The notes beneath the pieces were generated by a model. The model was given only the letters and a program-made list of their open reading frames with translations, did not search any database and was not told the DNA's origin. DNA of 64,000 nucleotides from Aporrectodea caliginosa (taxonomy: Eukaryota > Annelida > Clitellata > Crassiclitellata > Lumbricidae), in contig JACEVL010000338.1 of assembly GCA_020284085.1 (NCBI GenBank), positions 725,157 through 789,156 of the forward strand, given 5' to 3'. Shown here one piece after another: positions 1 through 11,164 of this stretch; the stretch's first letter is position 1, and each line of letters starts with the position of its first letter. Both the position numbers and the translations under genes were made by a program.

Positions 1-1095
1 CTTTTTTTACAGTTTTTTTTCAAAAAAATTTTTCCCTTTAACCTTTTAATTTTTAAAAAATTTTTTTTTAAAAAAAAATTCAAATTTTTCTAAAGGTCTG
101 TTTTTTAAAAAACTTGGTTTTTGGGGCCCTTGGGCTTTTTTAAAGGCCAAATTTTGGCAAAACCTTTTGGGAAAATTGTTTGGGGGGGGGTTTTTTTTTT
201 TAAAATTTTTTGGAAAACGGTTTTGGAAAAAAAGAAACAATTAAAAAATTGTTTTTTTTAAATTTTTAAAAATTTTAGAAATTTAGAATTTTTAAAATTT
301 AGAGTTTTAAAAAGAATTTTTTAATAAAGAAAAAGGGGGAAATGTAATTTTTTGAAAAAATTTACAAGGGGTTTTCCTTATTGAAAATTAATTTATCGTT
401 TTGTTTTGTCAAGGTTTTTGGCTGTGGCTCGTGGGGTTTTTTCCAAATAAAAATTGGGGCTGCCTTTCTTTAACCCATTTGCGCGAAAATTTAAGAAATT
501 TGTAATAAAAAAGGGGAAATTTTAATTCCCCCATTGGAGACATTTTTTAAAAAGGGTTTTTTTTAAAACGGTTTAAAAAAGAAAGTACAAAAAACCCTTT
601 AAATTTTTTAAAATTTTTTTTTAAATTCCCTTTAAAAGAATTTAAAAAGAAAAGGAAAGTTTAAATTGGTCCAATTTGAAAGAAAATTTTTTTGGGACGA
701 AAATTTAAAATTTCCCCTTTTTGGTTTTTCTTTTCCTGCAAGGTTTGGGGAACTCACCTGAAAAATTTTGCCTTCGGAATTGTTCGGGCGGCCCCTTTTT
801 TTAAAATTCCGGGTTGTTTAAAACCAACCTTTGCTTCAAAGGGCCCCCTTGGGCATCCCAAAGCCTTGGCGCGAAATAACGTAAGGGAAATTTCCGGGAA
901 AAACCCTTTTTTTTAATTTTTTTGGAACCCCAAAAAATTTTGAAAAGGGTTTTGCTTGATTTAAATTGAAGAAAATTATTTTGCAACAAAAAAATCCCAT
1001 TATTTACTTTCGCGAAGTTAAATTTTTTTAAAGGAGTTGTATAATTGGTTTCCTTTAATTTTGGTTTTCCAATTTAGCTTTTTCCCCGTTTTTCC
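1..1095. other. Homopolymer-expanded, probably low-quality sequence
   Basis: Nearly every base in this stretch occurs in runs of three or more, such as long T, A, G and C blocks directly abutting. The texture changes abruptly to normal sequence at about 1095. Short ORFs here are lysine/phenylalanine/proline-rich products of the runs. This looks like an unpolished contig end or trace tail with repeated base calls. By position, the body of the Mab-21-family copy whose 5' part lies at 1105-1570 should follow here on the minus strand, but I cannot recognise it. Confidence 0.75.
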
Positions 1096-1104
1096 CAATC
1101 AAAG

Positions 1105-1570
1105 AAATCCGGGGGGCATCATCATCATGCTCATCATCACAATGCAGGAACAATAATAAAGAATTGTAGCTATGACCTATATCAGAGGTTGAGAATCACC
1201 TTCATCAGAATCATCACTCATATTTTTCGACCGATCATGTTTAGTAGAAAGTCTAGTTTAGGGTATTAAAAATATCTCCATCTTTAAAACTCTGATTGCA
1301 TCTGATGGCAATCTGAATATCGTGACTCCAACCCAATGAATAACTGTCATCATCATTGATATTAATCTCTAATAAAATTTACAATTACAAACCCATGTAA
1401 TTCATTCTAAATGAATTCGTTTCTAAGAAGAAATCTCAACTGGCTAACTGTTTGCAGAATAAAATCAATTGCGTACTACGCGATCTAGACTACTGTGAAA
1501 CTGTATAAGATGCTGCACTGTGCATAATGATTGCACTTGCCTATTACTGAATCAATACATGAATTTAAAG
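1105..1570 (-). pseudogene. Orphan 5' segment of a Mab-21-family copy
   Basis: Read on the minus strand, this segment matches the region upstream of the plus-strand Mab-21 fragment at 20846. It shares the words around ATGAGTGATGA, GGTCATAGCTACAATTCT and a GAT-rich acidic stretch. The upstream part (1260-1570) matches 20331-20640. Weaker similarity reaches the 5' flanks of the larger copies (for example 9900-10000). No nucleotidyltransferase coding follows; the sequence runs into the unreadable block below 1095. It is either the remains of a copy or a real gene cut by bad sequence. Confidence 0.55.
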
Positions 1571-1574
1571 GCAT

Positions 1575-1788
1575 GCCCTTGTGTAAAAAGTACACACTTG
1601 GCCGCCACTTCATATCTCGTATATATTAACCTGAGACTCACATACATGCATATTATATGCAGACTACGCTAACATAAATGAGGACATAACATCACTGGGA
1701 CTGACACTAAGGGAAGCAATGGACTTGACAACTCACCGACGACACTGGAGATCATCTATGCTTACCCATCGCCGCCAAATGGGTCATT
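1575..1788 (+). repeat. Dispersed repeat R1, copy 1
   Basis: A block ending in the words 'aatgaggacataacatcact' and 'gcaatggacttgacaa' is repeated at 11165-11400 on the same strand and at 18895-19130 on the opposite strand. In copies 1 and 2 it is followed by LINE 3'-end sequence; in copies 1 and 3 it abuts the Mab-21-family 5' region. It therefore belongs to larger duplicated blocks as well as being dispersed. Confidence 0.6.
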
Positions 1789-1816
1789 TATGATGATGAT
1801 GATGATGATGATGATT

Positions 1817-1876
<60 letters not shown>

Positions 1877-1887
1877 ATGATGATGAT
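1789..1887. repeat. (ATG)n microsatellite
   Basis: About 33 units of ATG/GAT with two ATT interruptions. It produces a methionine-run ORF that is not a gene. R1 copy 2 at 11165 lacks this expansion at the corresponding point. Confidence 0.95.
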
Positions 1888-2142
1888 TTTGCGACTCTGG
1901 TTTCTCCAAAGGTCAATGCTTTTGCTCGCACCTCCACCAGGCAGACCCGTTCCTTCTCTGTGGTTGGCCCCTCGACCTGGAATGGCCTCCTTCTGACACT
2001 ACGCTCCCTTCATAGAACCCCTTCTCATGCATTCTTCTCTGAACTTAAAATGGTCCTATTTGGCCGCACTGGGGTTGGGAACGCCTCTGAGTAGTTTCCT
2101 TGAAGAGGCGCTATACAAATTCAAGTAATGAATGAATGAATG
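1888..2142 (+). mobile_element. Non-LTR retrotransposon 3' end
   Basis: The tail has the CR1/L2-like layout: degenerate coding for the last residues of ORF2 (words like 'WSTWNGL' and a short basic stretch), then 'ggcgctatacaaattc' and a (TGAA)n terminus. A sister copy lies at 11590-11875. The 5' parts are absent. Confidence 0.6.
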
Positions 2143-2400
2143 AAACTTGAAAAGACTATGAGACATCCTGAGAGGCATTTGTGAAGCGTTAGCGACTTCA
2201 ATTTCTTAGCCTCGGTATCCGAGGACGGGTGGCAATCTTCTTCTTCCCACGAACAGTGCATTATAGTCGGATTGATGAAAGAAATCCTAAATTTAAGAGC
2301 ACCTGGATTTATTAAAGAACGTCTTTGATGGAAATTGGTTTGATGAAAGAAATTATTTGCCTCAATAGAAGTTTGATTAATGACAATAATCATGGAAAAT
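2142..2400 (+). repeat. Duplicated flank with GGATTGATGAAA minisatellite units
   Basis: The first part ('gcgttagcgactt', 'cttcttcttcc') is repeated after the sister LINE end at 11995-12090, so LINE tail and flank were duplicated together. From 2262 the sequence holds two to three degenerate units of the 'gaagttggattgatgaaa' minisatellite that is also found at 42060-42190 and 62220-62580. Confidence 0.5.
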
Positions 2401-2603
2401 GGTAGAGTTACCTACTTACTGTTCTGTGGAATACCCGGGGGACAAATGTCCGGATTCCATTCCATATGGTTCCCGGATTCAGGCGTTAAGGAATTACCGA
2501 ACGAGTTGATGAGTTAGCGACTAACTTATCATTGCCTAACTGTTCCGTTCAGTTGGCACTTGAATTGATCGGAGGGCGCTCCGGTCTGCCTCGTTAAATG
2601 ACT

Positions 2604-2800
2604 TGATTGTAGACTACTATGCTTTAGAACCACCACCCATGCTCGTCAGGACTTCTCGATTGCGACGCCGCTGATCTGGGATAGGCCTAGACTCTTAAAG
2701 ACGCACTTTTTCAGCTATTTGATGGCCACATGTTGAGCGCTTCTGAGAGACTCTTAAGTGGCGTTTTATAAATGTTTTGTTACATTACATTATATTACAT
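2604..2800 (+). mobile_element. Second non-LTR retrotransposon 3' end
   Basis: One frame reads LKTHFFSYL, typical of the end of CR1-like ORF2. It is followed by 'agtggcgttttataaatg' and a terminal 'ttacattacat' repeat. It is a short 3' fragment of a family different from the element at 1888. Confidence 0.5.
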
Positions 2801-2919
2801 TTAGCGACTTACATGTAGTAGGCCTAGCCAACGTATTTTCAACGCTACGTTTCACTGTGAGAACTTATGCCCTTTTCGATTAAAAATTTTCTGTGACGTC
2901 ATGCACGTTGCAAACACCT

Positions 2920-3310
2920 CTCTGACTGGCAGGTAGTTAATAAAGAAGAGGAATTCCACCTGATGACATGACATCGACTGATTGTTATATTACATTAGCA
3001 ACTTAGTAGGCCTAACCGCTACGCTGTGACGAAGTCACTCGCAGTCAATAGCAGCTTGTTCTGTATCTATGATAAGGATTTCCACAAAAGATCACTTTTG
3101 ACTGGCAGGTAGTTAATAAAGTAACTGATAACATGACATCGACTGATTAATTAGAATGTTAGCCTATTGCAATGTGACTCATACCTCATAAGCAAGTGTT
3201 GCTCCTGTCCTGATGCTGATGGGAACTCCGAAACCGCGATTAAAACAATAAGCGAAATATTAAGTTAGCGAAGTCACTCGCAGTCAATAGCTTACGACTG
3301 GTTTCGAATT
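2920..3310 (+). repeat. Imperfect local duplication
   Basis: The words 'actggcaggtagttaataaag', 'acatgacatcgactgatt', 'gaagtcactcgcagtcaatag' and 'ctgtatctatgataagga' each occur twice or more between 2925 and 3470 in a similar order. This indicates an old tandem duplication of about 170-250 bp. No coding potential was recognised. Confidence 0.45.
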
Positions 3311-3669
3311 GAGGTCTTAGCGGATGACAGCGGTTCCTGCGACTAATAATTCATTTTCACAAACTGGTGGAACTTCCCCAGAACTGGCACAAAATCACTT
3401 CTCTTCCACTTGTAGTTCGTGAGAAGGAACTAAATGTGAAAGAGACGTTGTTCTGTATCTATGATAAGGAGTTCCGTGATGCAAACGTCAAAAGATCTAT
3501 TTCTAACCTTGTAAAACAATCGGACAAGCTTCATTTTCAAAGTCCGCACATTATCGATCTGAAAACTTGTTTTAAACAGTTCTCATCGTTTGTGTGGAAC
3601 AATGCAGCTGTAAATCAGTGTAAATAAAACTATAGTTCCGTAAAATTAAGAGTAGGCCTAAGAGAGGAT

Positions 3670-3990
3670 TGTCGCCATACAAGGATGTGTATAAGTAATG
3701 TATAAATGTTATTCCCAGACAAGCTATTTTTATATGAAATTACCCTCTGTAAGATCCGCATAGGCTACTATACCCACTGGCCTGGCATTAGTCGATTAAA
3801 ACTAGTTCACTAAAGTTAAGCGTAACAGACGATAATAATTAGCTATACAAGGATGGGCATTGTGCATTAGTCGTAGGGCTATATTTTTGCATAAGTATGA
3901 TATTTCCAGATAATAACCATTTCGAGGTGAAATTAACCTCTGTAAGATCCGCATAGGCTACTATAGTACTATATCCACTGGCATTGGTGC
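3670..3990 (+). repeat. Two-copy tandem duplication (~210 bp)
   Basis: 'tacaaggatg ... ctctgtaagatccgcataggctactata ... ccactgg' occurs twice in tandem, beginning near 3678 and 3847. The copies have diverged at many positions. Nothing coding was recognised. Confidence 0.55.
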
Positions 3991-4439
3991 GACCAGGATC
4001 TGCGTTTCATCAGGCCAGTGTGCGGCAAACGCAAGCAAACCGAAGGTAAATGAGACGACTTTTAATAGCCCATAATAATTATTAGGCCTATAATTATGAA
4101 AACTACATACATGTCAGGATAAAACCCAGGCAGCTTATTATAATACTGGTCCACAATTAAAGTGCGTCCAAAGAACCAAAAGAATAAGTTACTGCTTGGC
4201 TAGATGCCGTTGTACTAAGCACAATAATTGATCCCAAGGGACATTATGGATATGCGATATGCGATATAAAACTGCAAGGTCACAAATAGAGGCTGCAAAA
4301 ATAGTAAAATGTTTTTGTTAAGTACTGTCTTTATTATTTTCGTTTATTATTTCAATCTGGCACGACACAATCTCCAGGTTGCCAATCGATGCTACTACAG
4401 TACTACACGTTTCTTACAAATCTTGTTTGACACTCTAAA

Positions 4440-4930
4440 TAGCGTCATTTGAGTAAATGGGTCGGGTACGCCACCTATCGAGTAGCATGTCGCAACACCA
4501 TTTCACACATTAATTGGGAATGGTTCCTTGTGGTATTATGCTAAAAGAATTTCTGCCGACGTCAACGGTCTTTGTTGGCATAAGCTATCAAGGGATAAGA
4601 TTTCCCGGAGTTTAGTGTTTCATTTGTGAAGCAGGTATTACCCGACGAAAGAAGCAGTTATGTCAGCATTATGAATAAAAGATTGAGTTATTTAAGCTCA
4701 GTGTAAGCCATGTCTTTTTTATGCCATTTATAGCATTCGCACTACAATTCAAACCGAGGCGTCACATCTTAATGTAATGCAAACTCTTCTTAAATCTTTA
4801 AGTATTGCAGTTAAAAATTTAATGTAGTCTAATTACTGTTCTTTCTACAAATATTTCCGCTTTGTAACTAGGTCGCCACCTACCGAGTAATTGCAGTGTT
4901 ATCACAACACCATTTCATGCTGTGTGTGTC
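4440..4930 (+). repeat. Dispersed repeat with 'cgccacctatcgag' core
   Basis: The words 'gccacctatcgagtag', 'cacaacaccatttca' and 'gacgtcaacggtctttg' occur here at about 4450-4590. Part recurs at 4866-4925, and a related copy is at 12340-12720. It is probably an old non-autonomous element; no terminal structure was found. Confidence 0.4.
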
Positions 4931-4964
4931 GCTATCTGCAAATCAAAGAAACCCAAGTAACATG

Positions 4965-5270
4965 GATAGGCGACGGGCGGTGCATGACAGTCTAGTGGTT
5001 AAGTGTGCTAGACTGTCAACCAAGAGGTCGGGGTTTCAAACCCAGGAATGGAAAGAAAATCTGGTTCGACAGCACTGCTCCATCTGGCCCCTAGTCAATT
5101 CAGCTATAATGAGTACACTGACGGTACACTGTCGGTGGGAAGATTAGACGGCGAGTGTGAGGACTGACCACCCACACTCATATGCCTCATATGCCGAGGT
5201 TGAGAAAATGAGTTGACTAACACTGCGCGCACAAGGCTGCTTCTCAGCCTAAGCCTTCTATTAATGTTGA
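4965..5270 (+). mobile_element. tRNA-derived SINE
   Basis: The head has Pol III promoter-like boxes. An A-box-like 'tagtggttaag' lies near 4993 and a B-box-like 'ggggtttcaaaccc' near 5030, in tRNA-like spacing. A non-tRNA body follows ('cggtgggaagattagacgg ... gaccaccca'). The body alone recurs at 55306-55420, supporting a mobile family. It is not a functional tRNA: no acceptor stem or clear anticodon arm was found. Confidence 0.65.
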
Positions 5271-5275
5271 TACCA

Positions 5276-5420
5276 GACGCTAGACGCTACCTGTTATACG
5301 AGATTGAATACTAATGCATATAGAGAGACTTTATCTGCTATTTAAGGATACCACGGACTAGGTAGAATACTAATGCATTATCCTAGCTGTAGAAAGACAC
5401 TATTATTAAATTTTCTAGAA
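5276..5420 (+). repeat. Dispersed repeat R2, copy 1
   Basis: A block beginning 'taatgttgataccaga' and containing 'gcattatcctagctgtagaaag' recurs at 27437-27650. In that copy a (GA)n microsatellite is expanded where this one has only 'agagagac'. Confidence 0.6.
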
Positions 5421-5559
5421 TGGCACAGTAGGAGTGTCCAGAAAAATGACACATCACGGAAAACATCCATACTCAAGTTTTCCCCCATTACTCTATTCAT
5501 ATGTTGTTTATAAACATTTTTTGCAGAATTTTAAGATGTTATCTAGAGGGGGCGCTCAA

Positions 5560-6435
5560 AGCCGCTGAACATACCCTACTTAAATACCCAGAACTGAAGG
5601 CTCCCATGCTCGGATCTGGGAACTTGGGTTCGTTGTCGATTTACTCTTTTTATCACAAAAAATAATGAAGAGTCCGATTTGGATGAACTTCTAAGTTGTT
5701 TTGTTTGTCTTGACGAGAGCTACAAAACTGCTACATCTATGTAAAATGTAGATACTAAATTCAGGGTCATTCAATATCATACAAGGTCAGAATAAACGAA
5801 ATCTAGCAAAAATCAAATAAAAATGGCCAGATCTCAGCCAATGATTTTTTCATTGGCTTTAGTTCTTTCCTGAGTTTCTCGCCTGTGGTAAGAAACAGAG
5901 CTATTAAGCATAAGATAATCCAAGGTTATTTTAAGGTCAAAAAAGGTCAATTTAAGAGCAAGATCAGGGATGTGGCCATAACTCTGCCAAATATTGTTCC
6001 ATTTGGGTTATTCATTATTCATTTACCTCCTAGCTCGGGCCGATAAGGGCTACATTTGAGAAGACATAGTGCTAAAAGACTAACATAATCCAAAGTCATT
6101 TGAAGGTTAAAAGGTCTAAATCAAGAAAATTGACCATAGCTCACAACCACCCAAATAAAATAACATTTGACTGATCTATGGCTATCTTCCTTAATTTAAA
6201 CCTTTTGACCTTGAAATGACCTTGGATTATGTTAGTCTTTAAGCACTGTCTTCCTAAATTTATTGGTCCGAACAAGCAAGCAAATGAATGACCCAAATAG
6301 AACTATATTTGGCAGAGTTATGGCCATTTCTCTGACTCTCTCTCTTAAATTGCCCTTTTTGACCTTAAGATAACCTTGGATTGTCTTACTTCTACTAGCC
6401 TTGTTTCTTACCACGGGTAGTCCTTATCAAGACGA
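5560..6435 (+). mobile_element. Truncated copy of the AGGTCA-rich fold-back element
   Basis: The left part matches the terminus of the element at 23700-24809 (words 'tgctcgg', 'aacttgggt', 'tttatcacaa'). The interior is the same mix of 'ccttgaaatgacctt' and its complement in both orientations. One perfect TGACCT-N5-TGACCT direct repeat lies at 6206-6222. The right terminus is missing; the sequence breaks near 6435 at the start of Mab-21 module flank. Confidence 0.6.
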
Positions 6436-6439
6436 GAAG

Positions 6440-6852
6440 TTTGCTTGGAACAGGTAACGAGACGCCTTGGATGGTTTGATTGTCATACATATGTTGGTGC
6501 TGAAAACCCAAAATCAAACTTAGATCTAGGTCTGATTTTGGAACCGGTTACACTCAGCTCGAAGGTCAAGGCCACCTGAGATTCCAATGAAGCTTACAGT
6601 CATACGGATGTGCAGTTTAGGTCTGCATAATTATTTTGCAGCCGAGATTGGAATCCCGAAGTGACAAGGCAGAGTGCAAATTTTCCACTAGAACGGCGAA
6701 CGCACCTTCAAGACAATAGATTGGCTTTCCATTCATCACCAATCACGCGACAATGCCTTAAGTTTCATTCATCGGAATCATTATTAAGAAAAGGAAATTT
6801 CATATGAAAACACAACCTGATCACAGATGCAATGAAACTCTTGCACTATTTT
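6440..6852. repeat. Duplicated 3' flank of Mab-21 module A
   Basis: About 400 bp downstream of the minus-strand pseudogene at 6853 matches 36640-37070 and 57090-57520. Shared words include 'gattttggaaccggttaca', 'cagcc gag...ggaatcccg' and 'cattcatcggaatcatta'. The shared non-coding flank shows that the genes multiplied by DNA segmental duplication, not retroposition. Confidence 0.7.
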
Positions 6853-9800
6853 TTAAATGCGAAACTTTCGGAGAAGAAATCTGCGAATGATGTGTTCAAA
6901 CGGAAAATTAGATTTGAGGGCAGAAAATTCAGTCATTGCTTCTTTATACGAAAGATTGCAGTCGATACAACATCTGACTTTCAAATATCTTGCAAGAAAA
7001 TGTCTTCCAAGAAAATAGTGGCAGTTAACAGTGTAACGATATCGAGGAAGACAAGAAAGTACATCCATTTGGGAGGCCATACGATGGGCATCCGACTGTT
7101 CAAACGTTGAATCAGAGGTTAAAATTAATTCAGATTTTCGCAATCTGTCATTCACAAGTGATAAATAATAAAGAAGTTCGTGAAATCCAATCAAAGACTG
7201 TACGTCACTATCGAAATAAGAGTCAATTGGTGGCAGCAATAAAACATTCACCAATAAAGATTCTTTCAAATCGCTTTGGAGATCAGGCTCATGAAGAATT
7301 CGTTCACACAAATGCTGCACTTCATTGTATTGGCCACACTTGTAAAGATACAACGCACGATAGCAGTCAATTGTATTGCACTGGATGCCAAAGTCTTTTC
7401 GGATAGCATTGTAGAATAAAGTCATATTTTCTAGGGCATATTCCATTAGAGCATGAATTACTGTTTCTTTAACTATCAAAGGATTCACACTTTAATAGAC
7501 TCGGTTTCTGTAAATGAATCTGTTCTAGAGTACATGATTTGTTTGGTAACATTGCCATGAGAACCTGACATCATCGAAACAATACATTTCGGTTTAAATA
7601 AAGCCTTCAAATATTCGTCCATAGGAAATGCTGAATCTGGAAATTCATGATGCAAATCTAAACGTATGGATATTCTTTCGGCAGATAATAAAGCTAAATA
7701 ATGAGCAAACACTTCTTGCGAAAGACGCAGATCAAGATACTGCCGCTTTCCGATGTAATGAAGATTATTGTTGGTAATATTTTTTCCAAGTAAATACAAT
7801 CCAACGATTCTAGCGATATCGTCAATAAACAACAAACAACCTGCATTCAGTGTCTCCTTATCCTCTTGGTAAGTCTGATCAACAACTGCCAAACATAAGC
7901 GTATTGCTTGTTGGTATTCTGATGTGGCAAAATGCAGAGCAGCCAGGTACGACAAAGCAGCAGGAGCAATACCGTTGCATTTAGAATCTTCGTATTCTAA
8001 AGCTCTTCTAAGAAACTCTTTTGACATGAGAGATAGTAGTTGAAATTCTGGATTGCTATTTGATCCAGTTAAATATTGCATCAGATCCTGAGCACGGAGG
8101 AATTGAAACCGACTACTTTGGGTTGCGTACGTTTTCGGAAAGTTATGATACTTGGACCTTATAATTCTAGGTTGCGTTGATATTCCTTGGACAAATTCAA
8201 CAAAGAGATTGCTATCCCAGGAAATGTCTCCACATCTTAAACCATATGCAATATGCAAAATATACAGTTGGATGTCATAGTACGTGAAAGAGAAGACGTT
8301 TTGTATTGTTGGAAGATCTGCTGGTCTACCGTTTATTTGTGGGTCAATACATCTTCTATGACATCCAAATTTGAAGCTCTGGCGCAATCCAGAACTGTTC
8401 CCGTTTCTTATTATACGACGACAGCCAAAATGAGATTCTGCAAGCGTGGAAAGAAATAATAAATCGAGTGATTTTGATTCCTTGACTTTCCAAAACTCAA
8501 AGATGGGAAGCATACAGTCCACAAAATGAGGCATTGCTTTCACTGTGCTGCTATAATTGAGATTTCTCCGAATGAATGACTGTATGTAATTTTCCACAAA
8601 CCAATGACCGAGGCTGTCAGAATTTTGGAAATCATTAAGTCGTTTCTCAGTCTTATCAAGGACTGTGTGGCTCGATGGCTCATGAAATAAATTTGCTTCA
8701 GGAATAAAATAGTTCGGGCAGTGTCTCTTCTTTAGCCATTCCGAAAGCTTTTGTAACAACTCACAGCAGATCGTAATAACAGAAGAGGAATTCCACCATT
8801 CGGATGACATCTCTTCACAAGTCCATAACATCAACGTCTTTAAATGATACGTACAGAGAACCTCATCTTCCTTTGGACAATCCTTTTGTATTAATTCTCT
8901 CTTTGCAAAGAATCTCAACAAATGGTAGACGATCTGTTGAATTTGAGTCCAACTCTGAAGTAAAATTACTTCTGCGAATGAAAATGAAAATCTCCACTGC
9001 AGTTTATCGTCTCTGCAAGAACGATGCTGAACATAGACAACATGACAGCCACTGTGCACAACCTCGGAGATTGTTTGAATGGTCGGCCATCCGTTATTCC
9101 TAGGTCGCTGAAGCCAAGCATGGGCTTCTTTAGGCCATTGTGGGCACCACACGCTTCTGACCACATCAGTTCCGGTATTATGATCATCAGGCTTATCTCT
9201 TTGGTGTTTAATGGCTGGACCATTAACGATGCTCTTGCCATGCTTTCCGAATGTAAGAGGGAAATACGAATTTGCAATTTCATCCATATTTAGCGACATG
9301 TAGCCATTTGTAAACTCTGTATGGTTAAGTTCGTACTTTTTATATTTCCAATTATAGTTCATTTTCCCACAAACTCGTAATCGAACAAAACCTGGATGCC
9401 TGTCGTCTGTTTCAATCTTGCAGCACTTTATCGAATCGTCTAAGCCACTCAAATCTAGGCCACTCATATCGTTTGGCAACACTGGAAAGTCGCCACTGAA
9501 GGCCAGTTCATCAGTTTTGGCGATTAAGAGATCAGTGTCGTCAATGCACTTATTGAGCGGTCGGATGTAAAACTCCGCAAGCTGCCACACAAAATCGTGT
9601 AGTCGTTTGAATGTTTTCTTTCTGCACTACTAGGGAACCCAATTAAGTTATGCATGTGATCCGAGATAACAGAAGTGGACTTTGGAAGCAATTGACATGT
9701 GCTAACAATGAATGCAGATGCCATTTCTTCGGTTGATTTATCCGCATATTCCGTCATCCTAAATAGGAAAAACATCTCAATCATAAAACTCATCATCATT

Positions 9801-9883
9801 ATAATTATCGTCATCTGCTGTAGGAGAAGGAACAGAATTCTTGTTATCACCCATATCAGGTGCCAAGCAATCACCTTTATCAC
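6853..9883 (-). pseudogene. Mab-21/cGAS-like nucleotidyltransferase + TPR-like protein, copy A (two frameshifts)
   Basis: This is a near full-length copy of the family whose open members are at 37073-40135 and 57523-60441. It reads in three pieces. The N-terminus is 9524-9883, from a start before MTEYADKS. The nucleotidyltransferase and middle are 7485-9590, and the C-terminus is 6853-7488. The first break is just after the CGS motif near 9583, where one A is missing relative to the intact copy. The second is near 7488, where the 'ETES' coding gains two bases and reads into a stop. Motifs otherwise match the open copies: GS, DDTD, GTDVV, CPQWPKEA, SFSFAE and YHLKTLMLW. It is probably a recent pseudogene, because the remaining frames are undamaged over 600 codons. 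Sequencing error at two homopolymer-like sites cannot be excluded. Confidence 0.85.
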
Positions 9884-10114
9884 TCACAGTTCGACCAATA
9901 ATGCTTACTGGACCGTCCACTTGACCATCTATCTGATGGCGATCTAGAGCGTCACATTCATCACTTTTGATAAGTAACCTTTAATACAATATACAATAAT
10001 TACTAACTCAGGAAACTCAAACTCATTTTAACCCGATAGCTCATCTGAATTTGGCTGTTGCTTTTGCTCTAGAATTTTCCATTCAACTCTGATTTCATTT
10101 AGATAGGTATAATT
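9884..10114 (-). promoter_or_regulatory. Shared 5' flank of Mab-21 copies
   Basis: The 230 bp between copy A and its upstream hAT remnant is closely matched before copies B (33605-33932), C (40136-40374) and D (60442-60810). Shared words include 'tctgatggcgatct' and 'ttgataagtaacctttaatacaatatacaa'. It presumably contains the promoter and transcription start. No convincing TATA box was identified. Confidence 0.4.
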
Positions 10115-10510
10115 CAGGGTTGACACACATGCGGCCCGTGGACTACAATCCGGCCCTTCGAGTCGGTTCATCAGGTCCGCCGAGCCTTTCAAGAGAATAA
10201 TTAATTAATTAATTTTGTTTGTCTAAACTAGTGAATTGCATGAATAAGGCGGTCTTGAGAATTTCCCACATTTCTTTCTTTACCACGAAACGAAGTTTTA
10301 ATGTTCTGTGGTGCATTAGATTCTGGGCAATGAACGATGAAACAAAATCTTGTCTTGCAAGCAAAGGAAAAGATGTCAGCTTCTTCAACGACAATTTATC
10401 GCTAAATGACTTGGCATTTTGGTTGACATAACTAAATACCTAGCTGACTTGAATGTGAAGCTTCAAGGAAAAGATTTAAAAAATAAAAATATTGTTCATT
10501 TTTCTGTCTC
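10115..10510 (+). mobile_element. hAT transposon remnant upstream of copy A
   Basis: It starts with CAGGGTTGACA and a 'gcggcccgtgg' motif, like the ends of vertebrate and invertebrate hAT elements. A degraded transposase follows: SKGKDVSFF, LNDLAFW, then after a frameshift DITKYLADLNVKLQGKD. That resembles the GTF2IRD2/ZBED-like hAT transposases (family recollection). The same remnant sits at the same place before copies B (33933), C (40375) and D (60811), so the insertion predates the duplications. Confidence 0.65.
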
Positions 10511-10568
10511 CGGGCAATTTTTGTATCACTTGAGGGATCATAATTATAATAAATAATAACAATAAATA

Positions 10569-10576
10569 TGACGTCA
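10569..10576. promoter_or_regulatory. Perfect TGACGTCA (CRE/ATF-type) site
   Basis: The palindrome TGACGTCA, followed by 'tgagc', lies about 690 bp upstream of copy A. It recurs with the same flank upstream of copies B (34388-34395) and D (61798-61805), but the corresponding region is replaced upstream of copy C. A role in regulation is inferred only from conservation between duplicates. Confidence 0.3.
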
Positions 10577-11164
10577 TGAGCGGACGTTGCAGTTGGAAAA
10601 ATTTAAAAGTCCTGCAATAAAGGAGCATTGCTCTCAATCTCTGGCCTGGAGTGATCCAGGTGCTATGTAGCACTTAGTATGGATAACCACAGCTAATCAA
10701 ATCCTACGTTTGTATGTTGCAAGCGAATGCCCGTCAGACAATCTGAGAACATTGACGACATAAGCCGTAAGATGTGTTTTTACATCAAAATGAAACCCTC
10801 GCGCAAATATGGTTCTATGTATCTTTGACGTTCAATCTCCAGATAGCTTTACCTATCGGAAGTCTTTAAGGCTGTTATCAACCAGGTAATAATAATGAAG
10901 TAGATTACTTGGACATCTACAAAGCATCCTTCTTTGGATATCCAGAAAGCATCTTACTGGGATTGATAACCAACACTCGGAAGCATAACCGTGCTGTAGG
11001 ATATCGAGAAAACACCGCAATCGAGAAATGATTGTCAGCAGAAAAACAGAATACTTTAATTTTTTTATTCCAGAACTTAACTTTGCTGCAAATGATTACA
11101 TCGATCTGATAGATTACGTTGAGGTTCTAGAATGTTTGCTTTTTTCACTCCACCCTACTAGACA

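Noticed and set aside
692..989. ORFs of 60-74 codons in the first kilobase
   Set aside because: They lie in homopolymer-expanded, probably faulty sequence and have run-derived composition.
1790..1996. Methionine-run ORF
   Set aside because: It is the translation of an (ATG)n microsatellite running into a LINE tail.
3367..3627. 86-codon ORF (MELPQNWHK...)
   Set aside because: No motif, no start context and a repeat-rich neighbourhood. It could be an exon of an unknown gene but cannot be supported.
4990..5045. tRNA gene
   Set aside because: A- and B-box-like words are present, but there is no acceptor stem pairing, and the body recurs as a SINE at 55306.
9780..9900. A short intron joining the acidic peptide to the MTEY core
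   Set aside because: The available GT sites do not put the two parts in frame in copies A and C, and copy D is frame-shifted; left unresolved.
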